Source: an uncultured Lewinella sp.
GTDB lineage: Bacteria; Bacteroidota; Bacteroidia; Chitinophagales; Saprospiraceae
Assembly: GCA_913057785.1 (NCBI GenBank)
Contig: CAJXPD010000097.1
Coordinates: 1 to 33,874, forward strand
DNA length: 33,874 nt
Reading direction: 5' to 3'
This document shows, in pieces, positions 14,567 through 23,300 of the stretch. The notes beneath the pieces were generated by a model. The model was not told the origin of the DNA. It saw only the letters and a program-made list of their open reading frames with translations, and made no database searches. Within the stretch, counting starts at the first letter, position 1, and each line of letters begins with the position of its first letter. Made by a program: the position numbers and the translations under genes.

Positions 14567-16128
14567 TGGTTTTCCTTCCTTAATATTTTACCAGCAGATA
14601 GATCTTTCCATTCGCCTGCCAATCGAACGAGCTTACCATTGACAATGATATCGTTGAAGCCCTTTGCCAACTGGTACGGATTCTCGTAATTGGCCGTAGC
14701 CTCGACCTGGGTTTCGTCGAATACCAAGATATCTGCTTTGAAGCCGGGACTTAATCTTCCGCGCTTCTTGAAACCGATCGTTTTGGCAGGCAGTTCGGTC
14801 ATTTTATGGATGGCTAGTTCCAGTGGGAGTAAGCCTTTCTCCCCAACATACCGTTGAATAATCTTGGCGAAAGATCCGTATCCTCGGGGGTGACGCATTT
14901 TAGGAGAACCATCGGTAGAATACATGATCAATGGACTGGCAATAAACTGCTCCTGTAAAGACTCATCCATGATGAAGTAAGCTCCCGAGGCACCATTCGG
15001 CCCAATATCCATTAGTACATCAACATAGCTCTTACCAATCTCTTCGGCTACCTGTGCGAGATTCTTACCGGCATAAGGTCCTGTACCCAATAGGGTAGCT
15101 TCAGGACCATTCCGCTGCTGGACTCTTTGGTATAAATAATCTCTTAAGGCTTGCGGTCGCTGGTTTTTTGCCAGGGTAAAGTCCTCTGCTGTCTTGGACC
15201 AATCGGGAAATAAAATGCCAATGCCGGTATAGCTGGCCATATAGGGGTAAACATCCGCAGAAAGAAAAATTCCTTCTCCCTGTGCTTTGTCTATCTTGTC
15301 GAGGATTTCTAAGGCGCGTTCTGGTCCCTTGCCGTATACGGCCTTCAGATGGGCTATGTGAACGCGGCAGTGAGCTCCCTGACGGATTAGCTCCTCTATG
15401 GAGTCATCGAGTGCATCATCGTCCTCATTGCGCATATGACTCATGATCAAGCCATTCTTCTCACCAAGGACTTTTGCCAACTCAATCAGTTCCTCCTCTG
15501 CTGCAAATAAGCCTGGAACATATTCCAATCCGGTACTCATTCCGAAAAAACCGGCATCTACAGCATCACCCAACAAGCGATTCATTTCGGTTTGCTGTTG
15601 GGCGGATGGTGCTTCCTTGTCAGGGACTCCAGCCATCCTTCTCAACGTGCCATGACCTAACAAGTAGGCAATATTGGGCTGGAGGTCATAGCGGGCCATC
15701 TGCTGAAGCCATTGTGTAGGCCCGGGGATATGGATGTCGAAGTAGTTGGGGCTGGCCCCATCTTGCCCCAAGAGAATACTGGTGACACCCATAGCTAGAA
15801 AATTGGTCATGGAGGTGTCGGTAATGGGATCCCCATGTGCATGCGCATCAATGAAGCCCGGGCTGATGATCCGCTGAGCAGCAGGTATGATGGTGGCTAT
15901 TTCGATCTCTGTTGTATCTACCTCCCCGATGTAGGCGATTTCATCGCCCTTTATCAGCACATCCCCCAGGAATGGGGCAGCCCCCGTTCCATCTATGATT
16001 CTTCCTCCTTGTATCAGGATATCAAAGCTTTTGCTTTCGGATAGGAGTTTGTCAAATTCTGGATCGGTTTTCGTCTGACATGAGATTAGAAAGAGGCAGC
16101 AAATGGCCAAGTAGATTGATCTTGTCAT
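14563..16128 (-). CDS. N-acyl-D-amino-acid deacylase-type amidohydrolase lipoprotein
   Basis: A 521-residue amidohydrolase of the D-aminoacylase branch, which hydrolyses N-acyl-D-amino acids or related amides. The signal peptide and lipobox (LFLISC, Cys17) place it at the envelope. Domain order: N-terminal beta-sandwich start (DILIQGGRIIDGTG, 36-49), first metal motif DAHAHGD (94-100), SHMRNEDD (His231), HIAHLK (His257/His260), YSTDGSP (catalytic Asp), and the C-terminal sandwich with GRLSPGFKADILVFD. Where classical D-aminoacylases have NCG with a Cys metal ligand, this protein has GQDGAS, so Asp123 replaces the Cys. It lies 6 nt after the dipeptide epimerase gene and overlaps the PheC-like gene by 4 nt. 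Specificity for D-residues is likely but unproven; a peptidase-like or dihydropyrimidinase-like role is less likely. Confidence 0.85.
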   Translation of the reverse strand: MTRSIYLAICCLFLISCQTKTDPEFDKLLSESKSFDILIQGGRIIDGTGAAPFLGDVLIKGDEIAYIGEVDTTEIEIATIIPAAQRIISPGFIDAHAHGDPITDTSMTNFLAMGVTSILLGQDGASPNYFDIHIPGPTQWLQQMARYDLQPNIAYLLGHGTLRRMAGVPDKEAPSAQQQTEMNRLLGDAVDAGFFGMSTGLEYVPGLFAAEEELIELAKVLGEKNGLIMSHMRNEDDDALDDSIEELIRQGAHCRVHIAHLKAVYGKGPERALEILDKIDKAQGEGIFLSADVYPYMASYTGIGILFPDWSKTAEDFTLAKNQRPQALRDYLYQRVQQRNGPEATLLGTGPYAGKNLAQVAEEIGKSYVDVLMDIGPNGASGAYFIMDESLQEQFIASPLIMYSTDGSPKMRHPRGYGSFAKIIQRYVGEKGLLPLELAIHKMTELPAKTIGFKKRGRLSPGFKADILVFDETQVEATANYENPYQLAKGFNDIIVNGKLVRLAGEWKDLSAGKILRKENQ

Positions 16129-16134
16129 CTTGTA

Positions 16135-17265
16135 TTATTGGATAACTTGTTGTGGTAATTGACTAAGGTAATTGGAGTCGAAGTCTGCTCCAATACCTGG
16201 TATTTCCGGGACCTTTACGATTCCTCCCTTGCTATAGGCAATGCCGCCCGATACGGGGTCTTCACTGTGCATCAATGGAGAATCCATATCAAAGTGGATG
16301 ATATTGGAAAAGGCCAGACTAAAGTGAGCCAAGGCAGAAATACCCAATCTCGTTTCAGAAAAACAGCCTACCTGGCATTGGATACCGGCGGCTTGGGCGA
16401 TACTTGCAATCCGAATAGCGTTCCGAATACCACCAGATTTGCTGAGTTTTATATTGAAATAATCAACGGAATTCCATTGGACTAAACGCGTGGCGTCATG
16501 CTGGTTGAAAAGTGCCTCGTCTGCCATAATTGAAATGGGACTCTTTGCTCGAACGAGGGATAATTGGTGAGCATTCCAGTGTGGAATAGGGGCTTCGCAA
16601 TGCTCAATATCAAAACTTTCCAGTGCAACTAGTGTGTGAATAGCGGTATCTACAGACCAAGCTTGATTGGCATCAATCCTTAAGGGTATTTCTGATCCAA
16701 TAGCTTCTCGAATAGCCCTGATTCGGGCAACGTCTTGGGCCGTGGTACCGCCTAATTTGATCTTAATGTTCGTAAAACCTGCCTCTATGAAGGATTGAGC
16801 CTCTTTAGCCATTTTCTCCGGCGTCCCTAAGCCGACGGTCATATCTGTCTCTAACACCTTTGTGTTACTTCCTCCAAGGAGTTGATACAGAGGCATTTGA
16901 CAGTATTTGGCCTTAAGGTCAAACAATGCCATGTCAAAGGCACTTTTAATACAGGGGTTGAAGGCAATTGCTCTTTCCAATTCATCCATACGATCCTCGA
17001 TAGCCAATGGGTCTTTCCTGATCCACAGCGGTGCTAGTACCTTAGCAACTGCTTTATTCCCTGCCTGTGTTTCTCCATGAATGGTAGGGAAGGGGCTACA
17101 TTCGCCTGTGCCGTAGATTCCTGCATCTGTATGGATTCTAATTATAATGTTTTCTGCATGTGTGATTGGGCCTAAGGAAATGACGAATGGTGATTTCAGG
17201 GGAATTGTCATTTCATAGATCTCTACCTTGGTAATACGGAGTGGATATGAAGTGGAGTCGGGCAT
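16135..17265 (-). CDS. Dipeptide epimerase (enolase superfamily, MLE subgroup)
   Basis: A cytosolic enzyme that inverts one alpha carbon in dipeptides such as L-Ala-L/D-Glu. ATG 17265 is chosen (376 residues); the in-frame TTG at 17322 adds an unrelated leader. The N-terminal capping domain (10-125) contains TIPLKSPFVISLG. The barrel has KIK (Lys168 and Lys170) as one acid/base, metal ligands Asp198 (RIDANQAW), Glu224 (EAPI) and Asp249 (ADEAL), the opposite Lys273 (NIKLSKSGG), and the DxD pair FDMD (Asp326, Asp328) that contacts the substrate ammonium group in known dipeptide epimerases. All catalytic residues are present. Substrate specificity varies widely in this subgroup and cannot be assigned. 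It follows the CoA-transferase gene by 84 nt and precedes the deacylase by 6 nt. Confidence 0.9.
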   Translation of the reverse strand: MPDSTSYPLRITKVEIYEMTIPLKSPFVISLGPITHAENIIIRIHTDAGIYGTGECSPFPTIHGETQAGNKAVAKVLAPLWIRKDPLAIEDRMDELERAIAFNPCIKSAFDMALFDLKAKYCQMPLYQLLGGSNTKVLETDMTVGLGTPEKMAKEAQSFIEAGFTNIKIKLGGTTAQDVARIRAIREAIGSEIPLRIDANQAWSVDTAIHTLVALESFDIEHCEAPIPHWNAHQLSLVRAKSPISIMADEALFNQHDATRLVQWNSVDYFNIKLSKSGGIRNAIRIASIAQAAGIQCQVGCFSETRLGISALAHFSLAFSNIIHFDMDSPLMHSEDPVSGGIAYSKGGIVKVPEIPGIGADFDSNYLSQLPQQVIQ

Positions 17266-17349
17266 AGACCAATATATTTCAAATGAGGTAGCAAAATAGA
17301 ATTTCCCTTGAGTATTCGGCAAGGAGAAATGGACAAAAGTGAATTATTT

Positions 17350-18441
17350 TTAACTGGATACTACTTTTTGGAAAACCGCGGTCTTTACTCTCTGGCTTTC
17401 TCCTCCATCCGGTAAGGTCTCCTTTAAGATCAATGCTTGCGCTGCGGGTAACTTAAACACTTCCGATAAATCTCGAATAGGAGAAACCGGAATGCTTACC
17501 TTTTCAAAGCGAGCTAAGAGTACTGAGGCATTCCATTGTAGGAAAGCCGTACCCAGTTTTTCTATAAGAATATGTCTGTTTTCGACCCGTAAGGCATTCG
17601 TACTAAACCTTGGATCCTCGATCAAACCGGGGAGTTCGAGGCATTTGCAAAGTTCCTGGAAATGTTTTTGCGTCCCGGTAGCCAGAATTAAGGATTTCCC
17701 ATCTTTGGTTTTAAAAGTGTCTCCATAGGGCGCGATATTGGGGTGCTGGCTGCCCATACGTTGTGGTATATGTTGAAGGTTGAGCCAGTTCGAGGCTTGA
17801 TTGGCCAGCGAGGCAATACTGGCATCAAACAGAGAAGTCGTAACATGACAACCTTTTCCGCTTCTAAACCTTTGCAATAAGGCCACTAGAATGCCCTCTT
17901 TGAGCTGATGAGCCGCCAAAAGATCAATCAGTGCCACTGGCATCTTGACGGGCGCCCCTTGGGCTTCTCCATTCATATAGATCCAACCGGTCTCCGCCTG
18001 GATAGCTACATCAAAACCAGGTTTGGGGTTGTCGTGGCCGTAGGCTGTAATAGAGGCATAAATAAGATGTGGGAAACGAGCTTTCAAGCTGTCATAATCC
18101 AAGCCAAACTGAGCCGCTGATCCAACTTTAAAGTTGCTAATCACGATGTCGGCATCGGCAATCAGTTGTAACACCTGCTGCTGCTCCGCTTGCTGCTTGA
18201 GATCTACCGGTAAATAAGTCTTGTTCCAATTGACGGAGTGAAAATAAGCAGACCAGGGTTTCTGGGGATCTTCCTTAGGTAATTTCCAGGACCGCGTGAC
18301 ATCTCCTTGGGTAGCTTTATTTTCTACCTTCAATACTTGCGCACCCAATTCGGCAAAGAACATGCCTACCGCTGGCCCTGCCAGTACACTAGCTAATTCT
18401 ATCACCTTTAGTCCTTCGAATACCTGCTCAAATCCGCTCAT
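17350..18441 (-). CDS. CaiB/BaiF family (class III) CoA-transferase
   Basis: A cytosolic enzyme that moves CoA between carboxylic acids. ATG 18441 is chosen (363 residues), as the sequence from there is the standard family start: GLKVIELASVLAGPAVGMFFAELGAQVLKVE. The in-frame start at 18501 adds an untypical leader. Family features include GDVTR near 46-50, NKTYLPVDLK, DIVISNFK, and PGFDVAIQAETG with the conserved catalytic Asp144. It then continues through MPVALIDLLAAH, QHPNIAPYG and a C-terminal PVSPIRDLSEVF block. At 363 residues it is a little shorter than the usual 390-430. The acid substrate is unknown. It heads the cluster with dipeptide epimerase, deacylase and PheC-like genes, though the 84-nt gap leaves room for a separate promoter for the latter. 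Confidence 0.9.
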   Translation of the reverse strand: MSGFEQVFEGLKVIELASVLAGPAVGMFFAELGAQVLKVENKATQGDVTRSWKLPKEDPQKPWSAYFHSVNWNKTYLPVDLKQQAEQQQVLQLIADADIVISNFKVGSAAQFGLDYDSLKARFPHLIYASITAYGHDNPKPGFDVAIQAETGWIYMNGEAQGAPVKMPVALIDLLAAHQLKEGILVALLQRFRSGKGCHVTTSLFDASIASLANQASNWLNLQHIPQRMGSQHPNIAPYGDTFKTKDGKSLILATGTQKHFQELCKCLELPGLIEDPRFSTNALRVENRHILIEKLGTAFLQWNASVLLARFEKVSIPVSPIRDLSEVFKLPAAQALILKETLPDGGESQRVKTAVFQKVVSS

Positions 18442-18542
18442 TTTTGCGCTAAAGATACGTTTTGCAGGTGGGAAGTATGGAACTGGAATTGGGAATATCA
18501 TGTCTTGGAATTCAGCCTCCCGTCAGGAGCTGAAGCTAGACA

Positions 18543-18565
18543 ACCGAAGTTTGACAGACTTCGGT
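18543..18565. repeat. Hairpin ACCGAAGT / ACTTCGGT
   Basis: An 8-bp perfect inverted repeat (18543-18550 with 18558-18565) with a 7-nt loop. It lies between the terminator at 18578-18612 and the CoA-transferase start at 18441, so it is in the upstream region of the latter. No T-run on either strand; possibly an operator or leader structure. Confidence 0.4.
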
Positions 18566-18577
18566 GGGCTGAGCATT

Positions 18578-18612
18578 AAAAAAGCCCTTCCGTACGGCTG
18601 TACGGAAGGGCT
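18578..18612 (-). terminator. Strong intrinsic terminator of the DUF2541-like gene
   Basis: A perfect 13-bp stem, AGCCCTTCCGTAC (18583-18595) with GTACGGAAGGGCT (18600-18612), and a 4-nt loop. On the minus strand it is followed by TTTTTAA (complement of 18578-18583). It lies 58 nt after the stop at 18670. Confidence 0.93.
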
Positions 18613-18669
18613 CCGAATCACTTATCATTTCGAACTTGCTCTTTGCTTATATTCCTTTCTAAACGCTTT

Positions 18670-19089
18670 CTAATGTTTACCCCATAGGGCTACCGTAGCC
18701 TTATCGCGAGGTCTTTTAGAATCATACAAGAAAACTACTTTCTTGATAATTCTCTTTCCACCACCGTCAAGTTGGATTACTCTAGTTTCGCCACCGGCTG
18801 GGATGTTTTTACGAATGTTCACATTTTGCTTGGTACCGTTCTTGAAATGTACGACACACTTGTGCATGTTGATTGGCCCATCTTTCACTTTAAGTTTGAT
18901 CGCGGTGAATAGCCCTTGTACTAAAGTCACTTTGATCTCATCTTTGTCTAGGCGGAAATTTACTTTCTGTTGTCCCAATTTATCCCACTTTGTTACGGGG
19001 GGTAAACCAGGTGTGTGAGCGAAAGAAGAGGTGGCTTGAACCATGAAGATCGCTGCTAGGGCGAACATTAACTTAATTGTTTTCATCAT
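18670..19089 (-). CDS. Small exported DUF2541-like protein
   Basis: A 139-residue protein with a signal peptide (MMKTIKLMFALAAIFMVQATSSFA), so the mature form is about 115 residues. The mature part is all-beta in pattern. It starts with WDKLGQQKVNFRLDKDEIKV, followed by HKCVVHFKNGTKQNVNIRKNIPAGGETRVIQLDGG, then RIIKKVVFLYDSKR and ATVALWGKH at the end. This layout resembles DUF2541-type secreted proteins of unknown function. It is very basic. The start could be either of two adjacent ATGs (19089 or 19086). It has its own terminator and a candidate promoter plus a palindromic site upstream, so it is probably a separately regulated single gene. No function can be given. Confidence 0.7.
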   Translation of the reverse strand: MMKTIKLMFALAAIFMVQATSSFAHTPGLPPVTKWDKLGQQKVNFRLDKDEIKVTLVQGLFTAIKLKVKDGPINMHKCVVHFKNGTKQNVNIRKNIPAGGETRVIQLDGGGKRIIKKVVFLYDSKRPRDKATVALWGKH

Positions 19090-19097
19090 TTAGGTTT

Positions 19098-19127
19098 TGA
19101 AGTTATTAATTGTCTTACGATTACAAA
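19098..19127 (-). promoter_or_regulatory. Candidate Bacteroidota promoter for the DUF2541-like gene
   Basis: On the minus strand TTTG (19127-19124) and TAACTTCA (19105-19098) are separated by 18 nt, close to the -33 TTTG / -7 TAnnTTTG layout. The -7 box matches at TA and the first TT only. The predicted start site would leave a leader of only a few nucleotides, which weakens the call. Confidence 0.33.
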
Positions 19128-19153
19128 TAACGGCCCATTTCAGAGGCATTCCT

Positions 19154-19180
19154 TCACCCGATCGGGTGATTTTTGGGTGA
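19154..19180. promoter_or_regulatory. 16-bp perfect palindrome with extra half-site (candidate operator)
   Basis: TCACCCGATCGGGTGA (19154-19169) is perfectly self-complementary. A further GGGTGA lies at 19175-19180, exactly 11 bp from the GGGTGA of the palindrome, about one helical turn. The site is 65-91 nt upstream of the DUF2541-like start and just upstream of its candidate -33 box, where an activator would bind. The protein that binds is unknown. Confidence 0.5.
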
Positions 19181-19194
19181 TATCGTAATTTCTA

Positions 19195-19238
19195 CAAAGA
19201 AAAATCCCGAATCATAGCCGTAGCCAAGATTCGGGATT
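19195..19238 (-). terminator. Intrinsic terminator of the subtilase-DoxX operon
   Basis: AATCCCGAATC (19203-19213) pairs perfectly with GATTCGGGATT (19228-19238), an 11-bp stem with a 14-nt loop. On the minus strand the stem runs into TTTTTCTTT. It lies 27 nt after the DoxX-like stop. Confidence 0.88.
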
Positions 19239-19264
19239 GATCTGATCGCCCTTAGCAGAATCTC

Positions 19265-19627
19265 CTAGGAAGAGCCCTGCAAGCGAAACTGTGTATATCT
19301 AGATACAATTACTGCAAGCAATGCAACCAACGCAATGCCTCCCTCACCATCACCAACTATGGTGTGCGAACTAAAGGCCAGCAGCGCATCAAAGAAAAAG
19401 CCGGCATAGGCCCATTCTTTAAGCATGTAGGAACGATTGGTCAGCACTGCCAGTACTCCAAGTACTTTAGCCGTAGCAGATGGGTACACCAGCCAGGTAG
19501 GATAGCCCAAACGCTCGAAGTAGCCAGCGGCCCATTCGAAATTTGAGAAGTACATGACTGCGGAGAAGGTGAAAACCAGGCACATCAAGCCTGTACTCCC
19601 CCAGTAAACGTATTTTGTGATCTTCAT
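19265..19627 (-). CDS. DoxX-like four-helix membrane protein
   Basis: A 120-residue inner-membrane protein with four hydrophobic segments (about 6-27, 48-65, 70-88 and 95-112). It shows the DoxX-like small-protein pattern: FTFSAVMYF in helix 1, then FERLGYPTWLVYPSATAKVLGVLAVL and LKEWAYAGFFFDALLAFSSH, with GDGEGGIALVALLAVIVSR in the last helix. Members of this family are of mostly unknown function, though some are linked to redox stress or quinone chemistry. It starts 4 nt after the stop of the exported hypothetical gene and is the last gene of that operon, before a terminator. Confidence 0.8.
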   Translation of the reverse strand: MKITKYVYWGSTGLMCLVFTFSAVMYFSNFEWAAGYFERLGYPTWLVYPSATAKVLGVLAVLTNRSYMLKEWAYAGFFFDALLAFSSHTIVGDGEGGIALVALLAVIVSRYTQFRLQGSS

Positions 19628-19631
19628 TATC

Positions 19632-20300
19632 TTACTTATTCTTCATCATACTGCTTTCGTAGTAGGCCAGTGCCTTAACCAAGTCTTCATCTTTTTTAAG
19701 ATTTAACTTGTTCTTCTTCACATACCCCTTTAATCTGGCAGACTTCAGATGGTCGATCAGCTTCTTGGTGTTTCTATTCACCTCCTTCATCTTACCATCC
19801 CGGAAGATGTAGTATTTGGTTTTGTTGACAAACTTTGAACGGGAACTAGAAGCCCCATAGGTGGCCACCTCTTCCTCCTTCAAGGTGGATTCGAATTTTT
19901 CCAAGAATTGCATGATCTCACTCTGATAGATAGCTCGATAGTAGGTCAAGTCTACTGGAGTGATTCGATTTACGAACACCTGCTTCTTGCCATCAACCAT
20001 GATTTCTACGCGGTTGTATAGATTTTCATTAAGCTGGATGGTTTTCTCGTCTTCCCTGATCTCAAACAGTCCGGTCTCCCCGTTATAGTTGATGCTAGCA
20101 TGCGGCAAAACCTGGTCCTTGACATCATACAAGCTTCCTTTATTCCATTCTTTGTTGAAATAGGGAGATCCTTGTACTTGGCTATAACGCTTTTCTGTGA
20201 AAACCTCATTATTACTATTATACATGGGGTCACTTTGGGCCTGCATAATAGAACCTAGAAATAAGAAAACAAGCAGAGTTGTGAGCTTTTGCTTATTCAT
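19632..20300 (-). CDS. Exported hypothetical protein downstream of the subtilase
   Basis: A 222-residue protein I do not recognise. It begins with a signal peptide (MNKQKLTTLLVFLFLGSIMQAQS). The N-terminal half is beta-like, with SPYFNKEWNKGSLYDVKDQ, INYNGETGLFEIRED and a strand pair around VEIMVDGKKQVFVNRI. The C-terminal half is helical and strongly basic (KYYIFRDGKMKEVNRNTKKLIDHL, KKNKLNLKKDEDLVKALAYYE). No lipobox and no sorting domain, so it is predicted to be periplasmic. Its ATG overlaps the last codons of the subtilase gene by 8 nt, giving tight translational coupling, and it sits 4 nt ahead of the DoxX-like gene. The operon suggests a function connected to the protease, but none can be named. 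Confidence 0.72.
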   Translation of the reverse strand: MNKQKLTTLLVFLFLGSIMQAQSDPMYNSNNEVFTEKRYSQVQGSPYFNKEWNKGSLYDVKDQVLPHASINYNGETGLFEIREDEKTIQLNENLYNRVEIMVDGKKQVFVNRITPVDLTYYRAIYQSEIMQFLEKFESTLKEEEVATYGASSSRSKFVNKTKYYIFRDGKMKEVNRNTKKLIDHLKSARLKGYVKKNKLNLKKDEDLVKALAYYESSMMKNK

Positions 20301-23300
20301 TTTTGATGATTTTTTTGGTGAATACTTGGTCGCCTACGGATAGGCTTAATATATAAATGCCTGGGGTCATGGCAGCTATATCTATACTTACAAGTTGGCT
20401 ATTACTCGATTGCGTTTGCAGCACTTTTTGCCCGAGGGCATTGCTAAGACTTACTTGCACTGGATCCTTAAAGATCTCCTTACTCTGAATATACAGCATA
20501 TCGTTCACTGGATTAGGGAAGATACGGATATCTGGATTAGGATCTTTATCTAGGTTTTCTACAGCTGTACCCAGTAAGTCTAGGACCTCGGAGATCCTGT
20601 TACAACCATCTACAAAGGTTAGGACGAAATAAACTGCGGCTTCTCCCTGATACATATATACTCGATCTGTAGCTCCTGGAATAGGCTCGTAGTTCTTGTA
20701 CCATTGATAGCTATCTCCCACCTTCAGACTAGCTAGTTGTGTTGGGTTTTGGATGATACTATTGGGTTCTATCTCAGACTCAACTACTTCGATAGATTCT
20801 GTAAGAGATGTGAAATTATCTAAGCCATCAGTTATCTCCAAGGCAATTTCATAGGTGCCGGGTACTGGGAAGAAAAACTCTGCATTAGCACCTTTTCCGA
20901 TTTCCTGCCCGTCCACATACCAAGTTTGATCTGCCACATTCCCTTCACTGAGATCTTCAAAGAAGGTGATGCCGTTGGTACAGGCAAACGTGACGTTGAA
21001 GTTGGCAAAGAGTAAATCCTCACAAGCTCCAACGAACCAATTGTTGGAATTAGTCTGTTGGCTGTTTTCACCAATGCTAATCGAGGCGTTTCCACCTAAG
21101 TCAATGTCTAGTAGGTTCAGATAATCGAAACAGAACTTTTTCTGCGGATTAACCTGAAGGACAGCGTTTGGCCCCTCACTGGTGCCAATCATGGTGATCA
21201 TGGAACCTGCGGTGGCCTGGAGCTCTAATTCTTCTACATCAACAATTGAGCCGCTTTGTATCTTGAATTCACTTCCTCCTTGTATGGCAAGGTCGGTGAT
21301 GGACAAAGGATCACTAATCACCATGTTCCCCATATCCATTCTGACTGTTAGGAATTGTGCTTGGGGGGCAGTGACCGTTAGCTTACCTAGGTCCACTTGC
21401 AATGGAGCTTGGAAGGCTATTGCTGGAGCTTGGAAGGTGGCGTCTTTATCTGCCTCACCGATGAAAAAGGAGGAGGATGCATCATCGACCCAAGTTGCTC
21501 CTTCTGCTAAAAAGAATTGATCAAAGTTTTCGATGGAAGTACCTGTGATCTGCATACCCGCATTGGCAGTGACCTGAACGTCCTTGACTTTAAGTTGGGT
21601 ATTGGAGGCGAATAGGGTTCCACCATTTATCGCGAGTACATCGGCTTTTAATTCACCGCCGTTGACATTCCAGGTAGCTTGATTTTCGTCAAGCAATACA
21701 ATGTTAAGCGATGAAGAATTACTTCCATCTAAATCTAGAATCTGGCTTACGTTTGCACCGGTATTTCGCAATAAAAGATCACCATTTGCCAGCATGAAAT
21801 TCTCTGAAGAAAGAAGGGCTGTACCTGACGTAATTAACTCATTACCGCCAAAGTCAAAAGTGACCTTTTTATTATTGAGGCCTACGATACCTGCTACACT
21901 GTAATCTTGATCCATAACAACCGTATGCTCCTCACCGGGGAATGAATTGTCATCGAAGATCAATTTGGAATTGGGGCCTGGCGTAAGATTACTAGGTTGC
22001 CCACCGGAAGTTAAGGACCAGTGACTCTGATCCGACCAATTTCCGTTTCCACCTACCCAATACAAATTATCGATGCCGGGATCTTCAGAAGTATATCGCA
22101 ATACCAAGCTAAAATCTTGTCTGTTATTCACCAAGCTCCCCTTGTGCGTGATGCGCAGGAAGTAGCGGCGAGGTTGAGGATTGGCGAATTCTATTTTCTC
22201 TACATTATCTCTGAAGTTATCTCCATTACCAGCAGCTTTACCTGGTACTGCTGGATCAAGAATCCACGGCATTACCTCATTACCTAATTCATCCACGATA
22301 CGCATGTCTAAGTCATTCACGAGCATTAGATCTGTGGGGTCCAAGGCAGCTGCAACGGGCGTTCCAGCAGGGTCTGTCCAGGCAATGGTGGCTGTAATTT
22401 TCTTACCCGCTACAGGATTCAACTCCATTTCAAAAGTCTCCCCGTTAGCTAGTGATTCCTCCCGGATGAAAGCATTAATATCATCTCTGGCTATGATCAA
22501 GTCCACTGCCTCTTCCACATCAATCATGCCCCAACCGAAGGAATAATCTGGGCCAGGATTGCTTCCTGCCTCCATGGCTGTCTGGATCATCAAAGCTTTA
22601 AGTGAAGCTGATCGTAGATTGGCATTGTTGAACTGTTTGTAAGCCTCGTTGATCATCATTGTTGCACCCAATGCGCCAGGAGAGGCCATGGATGTACCAC
22701 TGAGGTTACCATATTGATCTTCTCCATCTTCACAAAGAACACTGTAGATCGAAACACCAGGCATGACTAAGTCTGGCTTGATTCGCCCATCATCAACTGG
22801 TCCCCAGCTACTAAAACTACTCATAACAATGTCATCGGGGCCGCTATAATTTCCATCTGTTTTCTGCACCGCACCAATAACAAAAATATTCTTAGCTACT
22901 GCCCAATCTGATATACAATCGAAAGGGCCATCAGGACTTTGAGGTCCACTTCCTGAGTCATTTCGGTCGTTCCCTGCTGATTTGAAGATAGAGTAGTACG
23001 GAGCACTGTATGCTAAGGCATCCGCTGTTCTTGCTCTTGAACTGTAAAATCCGAACCTATAATCCTCCTCATTACTGATGCTGGCATCTCCTAACCAGCT
23101 TGATCCTGACCAACCTGTACCTATCCCGTAGGAATGATTAGAGCCTAGTAGCCCTTCATTCAAGGCTTCTTCGGTCATTTCTTGGAAAAAGTCATTCCAC
23201 CAATAGGCTTTTCCTACCGCCTCATATAAATATCCCCGGGCACCGGCATCAGTCCCGCCAGCCATCACCGTACCAATCACATGACAGGCATGGTTGTCAA

